64,000 nucleotides of DNA from Exiguobacterium alkaliphilum 12/1. GTDB taxonomy: Bacteria > Bacillota > Bacilli > Exiguobacteriales > Exiguobacteriaceae. Position numbers and translations under genes: made by a program. The stretch lies in the NCBI RefSeq assembly GCF_000714435.1, contig NZ_JJMW01000041.1:1-64000 (forward strand), read 5' to 3'. Within the stretch, counting starts at the first letter, position 1; each line of letters opens with the position of its first letter. Under the pieces are notes generated by a model. That model saw nothing but the letters and a program-made list of their open reading frames with translations. It was not told where the DNA came from and searched no databases. This document shows, piece by piece, positions 59,138-64,000 of the stretch.

Positions 59138-59722
59138 TCAGCGATACTTTGAGACGTACGGGTTCGTCCGTTCGAAGAATCGGTACGGGTAGTCTCGCGC
59201 CTCCCCGGTGTTCGGGATACCGACGCGAGGCCCGGCCTCGACATCCGTCACGGCTTCCCCTTCGACAATGAAGAGCGGCTCGTGTTGAAGCGAATGTCCG
59301 TATAAGTCCATCGTGATACCGAGCGCTTTCGTCAACTTACCCGGCCCGTTCGTCTGGTCGACCGGCTTCAAACCGGGACGGTGCTGGTCAATCAACGCCT
59401 GACCTTGTATCGGTTCGACCGCGCGAATCAAGACGGCCTCCGGTGTCCCGACCGGTCCGCTGACGACGTTCAAGAGCGTATGCGTGTGCATCTGATACGT
59501 GTAGACGTGACCCGGCAGGCCGAACATCACCTCGGTTCGATTCGTCCGTCTGCCGCCAAAGCTATGCGCCGCCCGATCGATAGCACCGAGATACGCCTCG
59601 GTCTCGACAATCTTGGCGATGATTTCGCCTGTCGGATGCTGATGGACGAGATAGTGCCCGAGTAGCGAACGGGCGAGTTCGAGTGTCGGTTGTTCGTAAA
59701 AGTCTTTAGGCAGTCGTTTCAT
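59138..59722 (-). CDS. DNA-3-methyladenine glycosylase (AAG/MPG family)
   Basis: 194 residues. LARSLLGHYLVHQ, ETEAYLGAIDRAAHSFGGRRTNRTEVMFGLPGHVYTYQMH and NGPGKLTKALGI are typical. It removes alkylated purines. The second of two near ATGs (59722) is used, as the first directly abuts the GGAGGG site. Confidence 0.93.
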   Translation of the reverse strand: MKRLPKDFYEQPTLELARSLLGHYLVHQHPTGEIIAKIVETEAYLGAIDRAAHSFGGRRTNRTEVMFGLPGHVYTYQMHTHTLLNVVSGPVGTPEAVLIRAVEPIQGQALIDQHRPGLKPVDQTNGPGKLTKALGITMDLYGHSLQHEPLFIVEGEAVTDVEAGPRVGIPNTGEARDYPYRFFERTNPYVSKYR

Positions 59723-59751
59723 CCTCATCCCTCCTCACTTTAGTTTCTCAA

Positions 59752-59925
59752 ATGACGACGGGGCGCACAAAGAAGATGCCCGTTTCACAATCCGGTCGCG
59801 ATGCGCAGGTTTTTCATGAGCAAGCGAGAAACTGTATTGTAGTAGAAGGTGAGGCGAACGCGCTCCTCGAACAGTTCGGAGATACGTTGTGGGAACTTGA
59901 GAGCTCTTATAAGCCGATTACCTAA
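59752..59925 (+). CDS. 57-residue hypothetical protein
   Basis: Open frame from ATG at 59752 to TAA, opening MTTGRTKKMPVSQSGRDAQV and ending SSYKPIT, with an acidic, soluble composition. A strong terminator follows (59943-59980). No good ribosome site is seen upstream, and its start lies only 29 nt from mpg on the other strand, so a promoter would be inside mpg. Coding is suggested by an uninterrupted frame and sensible composition only. Confidence 0.45.
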   Translation: MTTGRTKKMPVSQSGRDAQVFHEQARNCIVVEGEANALLEQFGDTLWELESSYKPIT

Positions 59926-59942
59926 ACGACACGATGAAACGT

Positions 59943-59980
59943 AAAACGATCCAGGACCTCGATTGGTCCTGGATCGTTTT
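59943..59980. terminator. Bidirectional intrinsic terminator
   Basis: Stem AAAACGATCCAGGACC / GGTCCTGGATCGTTTT (16 bp), loop TCGATT. Confidence 0.9.
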
Positions 59981-59986
59981 GTGTAC

Positions 59987-61363
59987 TTACGATGCGAGCT
60001 TCATCGCATCACGTTGCTTTCCCAACTTCACGTAGCCGAGAATGACCGAGAAAATCGGGCTGAGCCAGAGGAAGAACGCGAACGGTGCGTATTCGAGCAC
60101 CGGTACGCCGAGTGTCGCGGCGAAGAACGCACCCGACACGCCCCATGGAATGAGCGGGTTGATGACCGTCCCGCCGTCTTCGAGCGCACGCGACAAGTAA
60201 CGCGGATCGATGCCACGGTCGACGAACCCTTGTTTGAACGCTTGCCCTGGGAGCAAGATCGACAAGTACTGTTCGCCGGCGAGCAAGTTGACGCCAATCG
60301 AGCTCAAGACGACCGACAACACCGAGCTACCCGGTGACTTCAAGCGTCGGAGCAACGCATCGACGATTGCTTGGAACACACCGAGTTCTCGGAGCAAGCC
60401 ACCGAACGCGAGCGCGATCAAGACAAGGCTGACCGACCAGAGCATCGACTCGAGACCGCCGCGGTCGAGCACGGCCGCAATCGTTTCGTTTTCAACACCT
60501 GACTGGAAACCGCCTTGCATGACACCGAACCAGTTCGAGATGTTCCAGTTACCTTGTACGAATCCAGCCGTCAACACACCTGCAAACATCCCGACGAGCA
60601 TCGTCGGCAACACCGGCATGCGGCGGAACGCGAGCACGGCGACGAGAATCGGCGCGAGCAGCGTCAACCAAGACAAGTTGAACCGTCCGGCAAGTGCCGC
60701 CTGCGCTTCCGCGATTTGGGCCGTGTCCGCGGCTTGACCGCTCCGACCGAGAATCGTGAACAAGACGAGTGTAATTAAAAAGGCTGGCACCGTCGTCCCC
60801 ATCATGAAGCGGATGTGGTCGAACAGTTTGACACCAGCGACAGCCGGCGCAAAGTTCGTCGTATCCGACAGCGGGCTCATCTTGTCTCCAAAGAGTGCAC
60901 CCGAGACGATGGCCCCGGCGGCGAGCGCCGGTGAGATGCCAAGCGCCATCCCGATTCCGAACAAGGCGACCCCGACGGTACCGACCGTCGTGAACGCGCT
61001 CCCTGTGAACGTCGAGACGATCATCGTGATGAGCAAGACGCTCGGTAAGAACCATTGTGCTGAAATTGTATCTAAACCGATGGAGAGGATCGTCGCCACC
61101 GTGCCGGACATCTGCCATACGCCAATCAGCATCCCAATCAATAATAAGATCATAACCGGCATGATCGCTTCGCGAATCCCGTTGATCATCGCCGTCTCGA
61201 TTGTCTTGAAGTCACGCGTGCGATAGTACGCGTACACCCCTACTAGTACCATTGTGCCAAAGATCGCCATATGTGGCGTCGCTTTGGCCAAAAACATCAG
61301 TGCGAGCAAGGAAATCCCGCTCAACAGCACGACGAATACAGCCTCTTTTCCTTTCATCTGCAT
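59987..61363 (-). CDS. nhaC: Na+/H+ antiporter NhaC family protein
   Basis: 458 residues with about eleven spans. STFTGSAFTTVGTVGVALFGIGMALGI, GALFGDKMSPLSDTTNFAPAVAG and NPLIPWGVSGAFFAATLG are NhaC motifs. Exchanges sodium (or an organic acid) for protons. Related to the S-box-controlled protein at 24647. ATG at 61363 follows GGAGGGG. Confidence 0.88.
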   Translation of the reverse strand: MQMKGKEAVFVVLLSGISLLALMFLAKATPHMAIFGTMVLVGVYAYYRTRDFKTIETAMINGIREAIMPVMILLLIGMLIGVWQMSGTVATILSIGLDTISAQWFLPSVLLITMIVSTFTGSAFTTVGTVGVALFGIGMALGISPALAAGAIVSGALFGDKMSPLSDTTNFAPAVAGVKLFDHIRFMMGTTVPAFLITLVLFTILGRSGQAADTAQIAEAQAALAGRFNLSWLTLLAPILVAVLAFRRMPVLPTMLVGMFAGVLTAGFVQGNWNISNWFGVMQGGFQSGVENETIAAVLDRGGLESMLWSVSLVLIALAFGGLLRELGVFQAIVDALLRRLKSPGSSVLSVVLSSIGVNLLAGEQYLSILLPGQAFKQGFVDRGIDPRYLSRALEDGGTVINPLIPWGVSGAFFAATLGVPVLEYAPFAFFLWLSPIFSVILGYVKLGKQRDAMKLAS

Positions 61364-61508
61364 CGACGTCCCCTCCTTTCAGTTCCATCTTTTTATTTTG
61401 CCTAACCGCTTAAACGCTTTTATGCACGAAAGCATGTCAGTGATGTTCTTTACTATACCTGCTTCTCTTTACCCTGTCAAACAACTTTTTATGGTAAAGT
61501 AAACGCTC

Positions 61509-61566
61509 GAGGGTGACCTCCGGAGTTCGTAACCTCCTCCGACATCAAAACTAGCGAAAAAGGAAG
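61509..61566 (+). promoter_or_regulatory. preQ1-I riboswitch
   Basis: Stem CGGAG / CTCCG around a TTCGTAACC loop, an A-rich tail (CATCAAAACTA) and an overlap with the AAAAAGGAAG ribosome site of queC match preQ1 class I aptamers. Binding would close the ribosome site. The four downstream queuosine genes make preQ1. Confidence 0.88.
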
Positions 61567-61574
61567 TGTGCATC

Positions 61575-62219
61575 ATGCAACACGAAAAAGCATTGGTCGT
61601 CTTCAGTGGCGGTCAAGATTCAACCACTTGCCTATTTTGGGCAAAACAACAATTCTCTCACGTGGAAGCTGTGACGTTCGCCTATGGGCAACGCCACGAC
61701 GCGGAAATCGAGGTCGCAAAAGAGATCGCGGCCGAACTCGATGTGCCGCACCACATCCTCGACTTGTCCTTACTCGGGCAACTCACATCGAACGCGCTCA
61801 CGCGACACGATCTCGACATCGATAATGCGGACGTCCCAAATACGTTCGTCGATGGACGCAATCATCTCTTCTTGTCGTTTGCAGCCGTCATGGCGAAACA
61901 GCTCGGTATGCACCACATCGTGACCGGTGTGTGCGAAACTGACTTTTCAGGCTATCCGGACTGCCGCGACCAATTCATCAAATCACTCAACGTGACACTC
62001 AACTTAGCGATGGACTATCCGTTCGTCATCGATACGCCACTCATGTGGCTCGATAAGAAACAGACGTGGGAACTTGCCGACCGTCTCGGTGCGTTCGACT
62101 ACGTCAAAGAGCGGACGCTCACGTGCTACAACGGCATCCTTGGCTCAGGCTGCGGCGAGTGCCCAGCGTGTGTGCTTCGTCAAAACGGCCTTGACGCGTA
62201 CGAGGGGGTGCGTGTATGA
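61575..62219 (+). CDS. queC: 7-cyano-7-deazaguanine synthase
   Basis: 214 residues. ATP-pyrophosphatase motif [11 protein letters not shown] (residues 10-20) and a C-terminal zinc cluster [10 protein letters not shown] with a preceding Cys complete the QueC signature. It makes preQ0. ATG at 61575 (8 nt after AAGGAAG). First gene of a preQ1-regulated operon. Confidence 0.96.
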   Translation: MQHEKALVVFSGGQDSTTCLFWAKQQFSHVEAVTFAYGQRHDAEIEVAKEIAAELDVPHHILDLSLLGQLTSNALTRHDLDIDNADVPNTFVDGRNHLFLSFAAVMAKQLGMHHIVTGVCETDFSGYPDCRDQFIKSLNVTLNLAMDYPFVIDTPLMWLDKKQTWELADRLGAFDYVKERTLTCYNGILGSGCGECPACVLRQNGLDAYEGVRV

Positions 62220-62671
62220 AGAACGCCCCGTTCCTCGCCCCGACGAGCGTCGAAGCCAAACAAGACGGCTCGCTCATCTACTGTAAACACCGCGTCCAAA
62301 TCGTCAAAGAAGTGACGTTTGACGCCGCCCACCACTTGTTCGATTACGACGGCAAGTGCCGTGCGCTCCATGGCCATACTTATAAACTGCAAATGGGCAT
62401 CAGCGGCTTTTTAGACAACCGCGGGATGACGCTCGACTTCGGTGACTTGAAAGCCATCTTCAAAGAAGAGCTCGAACCGTATCTCGACCATCGCTATTTG
62501 AACGAATCGTTGCCATATATGAACACGACGGCCGAAAACATGTGCTATTGGATTTTCGAGCAGCTCGCCAAACACTTGCCTGACGAGCGCGACGTCCGTG
62601 TCGAGTTCGTCAAACTGTACGAGACGCCGACGTCATACGCCGAGTTCCGCCGCGAATGGTTGGTGGACTGA
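62216..62671 (+). CDS. queD: 6-carboxy-5,6,7,8-tetrahydropterin synthase QueD
   Basis: 151 residues. [26 protein letters not shown] carries the catalytic Cys and zinc histidines. Converts dihydroneopterin triphosphate to 6-carboxytetrahydropterin. ATG overlaps queC by 4 nt; its stop overlaps queE by 1 nt. Confidence 0.96.
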   Translation: MKNAPFLAPTSVEAKQDGSLIYCKHRVQIVKEVTFDAAHHLFDYDGKCRALHGHTYKLQMGISGFLDNRGMTLDFGDLKAIFKEELEPYLDHRYLNESLPYMNTTAENMCYWIFEQLAKHLPDERDVRVEFVKLYETPTSYAEFRREWLVD

Positions 62672-63366
62672 TGAAAATCCCGGTCCTCGAAGTATTCGGC
62701 CCGACGTTCCAAGGGGAAGGCCGCGCCATCGGACAGAAGACGATGTTCGTCCGGACCGCCGGTTGCGATTATCGCTGTTCGTGGTGTGACTCCGCCTTCA
62801 CATGGGACGGCTCGGAAAAACCAGACATGCTGTCGGCCGACGCCATCATCGAACGACTTGACGCACTCGGTATGTACGACTACGTCACCATCTCTGGCGG
62901 CAACCCGCTCCTCATCGCCGGCATGAAAGACTTGGTCGAGAAGTTGAAGGCACGTGGCGTCAAGCTCGCCGTCGAGACGCAAGGGAGCCGCTATCAAGAC
63001 TGGCTCACGCAAATCGACGACGTGACACTCAGCCCAAAACCGCCCTCGTCCGGCATGTCGACCGATTGGGAGAAACTCGACGCCATCGTCGAGCGACTCC
63101 GTCCGGAACAGACGACGTTCAAAGTCGCCGTGTTCGATGAAGTCGATCTCGCCTACGCAAAACAAGTCCAGACGCGCTATACGCCGGACGTCATGTACTT
63201 GTCGGCCGGCAACCCAGAGCCTGGTGCGGACGGTGACATCACCGACGCCCAGCTCCGTCGCCTGAAACAATTATGGGAAGACGTCGCGCGCGACCCGTCG
63301 TGGCAAAGCGTCCGTGTCTTGCCGCAGCTACACACATTACTGTACGCCAACGAACGTGGCGTCTAA
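62671..63366 (+). CDS. queE: 7-carboxy-7-deazaguanine synthase QueE
   Basis: 231 residues, radical SAM enzyme with the cluster motif [12 protein letters not shown] (CxxxCxxC), GPTFQGEG and ISGGNPLL. Makes CDG from QueD product. Starts in the queD stop codon (TGATG). Confidence 0.95.
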   Translation: MKIPVLEVFGPTFQGEGRAIGQKTMFVRTAGCDYRCSWCDSAFTWDGSEKPDMLSADAIIERLDALGMYDYVTISGGNPLLIAGMKDLVEKLKARGVKLAVETQGSRYQDWLTQIDDVTLSPKPPSSGMSTDWEKLDAIVERLRPEQTTFKVAVFDEVDLAYAKQVQTRYTPDVMYLSAGNPEPGADGDITDAQLRRLKQLWEDVARDPSWQSVRVLPQLHTLLYANERGV

Positions 63367-63377
63367 GGAGAATGAAT

Positions 63378-63866
63378 ATGAGACCAGAAGACTTACAAGA
63401 CTTGTCGCTCCTCGGACAGAAGAGCGTCCCATACATTTTTGAATACGCACCGGACGTCCTCGAGGCGTTCCCGAACCGTCACCCGGAGAACGATTACTTC
63501 GTGAAGTTCAACGCCCCGGAGTTCACGTCGCTCTGCCCGATCACGAACCAACCGGACTTCGCGACGATTTACATCTCGTACATCCCGGACGAGAAGCTCG
63601 TCGAGTCGAAATCGCTCAAACTCTATTTGTTCAGCTTCCGTAACCACGGAGACTTCCACGAGAACTGCATCAACGTCATCGGGAAGGACCTCGTCAAGTT
63701 AATGGAGCCGCGCTACCTCGAAGTGTGGGGCAAGTTCACACCACGCGGCGGCATCTCGATCGACCCGTACTACAACTATGGGAAGCCGGGCACGAAATAC
63801 GAGAAAATGGCGGAACATCGCCTCTTCAACCACGACCTCTATCCAGAGACGGTCGATAACCGCTAA
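63378..63866 (+). CDS. queF: preQ0 reductase QueF
   Basis: 162 residues. [16 protein letters not shown] (catalytic Cys), [22 protein letters not shown] are the unimodular QueF motifs; NADPH-dependent reduction of preQ0 to preQ1. Second of two ATGs is used, being 7 nt after AAGGAG. Operon-closing gene. Confidence 0.96.
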   Translation: MRPEDLQDLSLLGQKSVPYIFEYAPDVLEAFPNRHPENDYFVKFNAPEFTSLCPITNQPDFATIYISYIPDEKLVESKSLKLYLFSFRNHGDFHENCINVIGKDLVKLMEPRYLEVWGKFTPRGGISIDPYYNYGKPGTKYEKMAEHRLFNHDLYPETVDNR

Positions 63867-63869
63867 ACG

Positions 63870-63903
63870 AAAAGTAGGTGCCCACGGGGCGCCTACTTTT
63901 TTT
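63870..63903. terminator. Intrinsic terminator after queF
   Basis: AGTAGGTGCC / GGCGCCTACT (one G-U) with a T7 tail. It also overlaps the stop of the minus-strand partial gene. Confidence 0.85.
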
Positions 63904-64000
63904 GGTAGCGATGGATTTTTCGTTTAATCGGCTCGCGAAACACGGTCGCGACGAGCGTCAAGACGGCGAAGACGATTAACGCGAGGACAATCATCTTGAA
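63893..64000 (-). CDS. C-terminal end of a membrane protein (partial)
   Basis: The last 35 codons of a gene running off the window edge: a hydrophobic span (MIVLALIVFAVLTLVATVF) followed by a basic tail REPIKRKIHRYQKK. Family unknown. Confidence 0.6.
   Translation of the reverse strand, partial: FKMIVLALIVFAVLTLVATVFREPIKRKIHRYQKK

Noticed and set aside
1-64000. Prophage, IS element, CRISPR array or tRNA/rRNA genes
   Set aside because: No transposase, integrase or phage structural proteins, spaced direct repeats or tRNA-like cloverleafs were seen; base and codon use look uniform by eye.

Overview
The window is chromosomal DNA of a low-to-moderate GC Gram-positive bacterium of the class Bacilli, and Exiguobacterium is the best guess. 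Supporting signs are strong GGAGG ribosome binding sites, T-box, SAM-I and preQ1 leaders, bacillithiol synthesis (BshB2), a CstR-type persulfide sensor and many Bacillus-type conserved small families (YwpF-, YwiC-, YycC-, YojF-, YuiD-like). The genus call is an inference from gene content and was not searched. No rRNA, tRNA, CRISPR array, prophage or insertion sequence was seen.

Layout. 1-5.3 kb: small membrane and conserved proteins, a histidine phosphatase, an alpha/beta hydrolase and a zinc-binding lipoprotein behind a Zur-like operator. 5.3-10.9 kb: an alanine/sodium symporter, then a sulfane-sulfur module: a rhodanese overlapping an 823-residue CoA-disulfide reductase/rhodanese/TusA/DsrE fusion, divergent from a CstR-like repressor, with two similar ATAC-N8-GTAT operators between them. 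10.9-17.4 kb: conserved membrane proteins, including a YitT-family gene behind what looks like a leader-peptide translational attenuator, and an MMPL/RND transporter. 17.4-28.3 kb: type I pullulanase with an unusual C-terminal membrane tail, YajQ, a phosphoesterase, argS with a T-box, a membrane diguanylate cyclase, an S-box-controlled NhaC/MetT transporter, a TVP38-family protein, TrhO and a YuiD-like protein.

28.3-45.4 kb: an AdeR-like regulator with alanine dehydrogenase, murB, a CTP-transferase-like membrane protein, a cytosolic multi-PAS histidine kinase fused by overlap to a short-chain reductase, KtrB, MotAB, a flavoprotein disulfide reductase with a DUF1499 protein, and an OmpR/HK two-component pair. 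45.5-57.2 kb: a HAD phosphatase, an esterase, aromatic amino acid hydroxylase behind a probable tyrosine T-box, ung, azoreductase with MarR, a lipid kinase, GNAT, a CBS/ACT protein, pdxK, yojF-bshB2 and uppP. 57.3-64 kb: an MFS transporter with an in-frame stop near its natural N-terminus, a DJ-1/PfpI protein, a methyladenine glycosylase, NhaC, and the complete queCDEF operon under a preQ1 riboswitch.

Most genes sit in short operons with 1-4 nt overlaps and well-defined intrinsic terminators. The least ordinary items are the YitT leader attenuator, the paired CstR operators, the MFS nonsense codon, two very short genes (30 and 57 codons) and the tail-anchored pullulanase. Product names rest on motif and family recognition by eye only.
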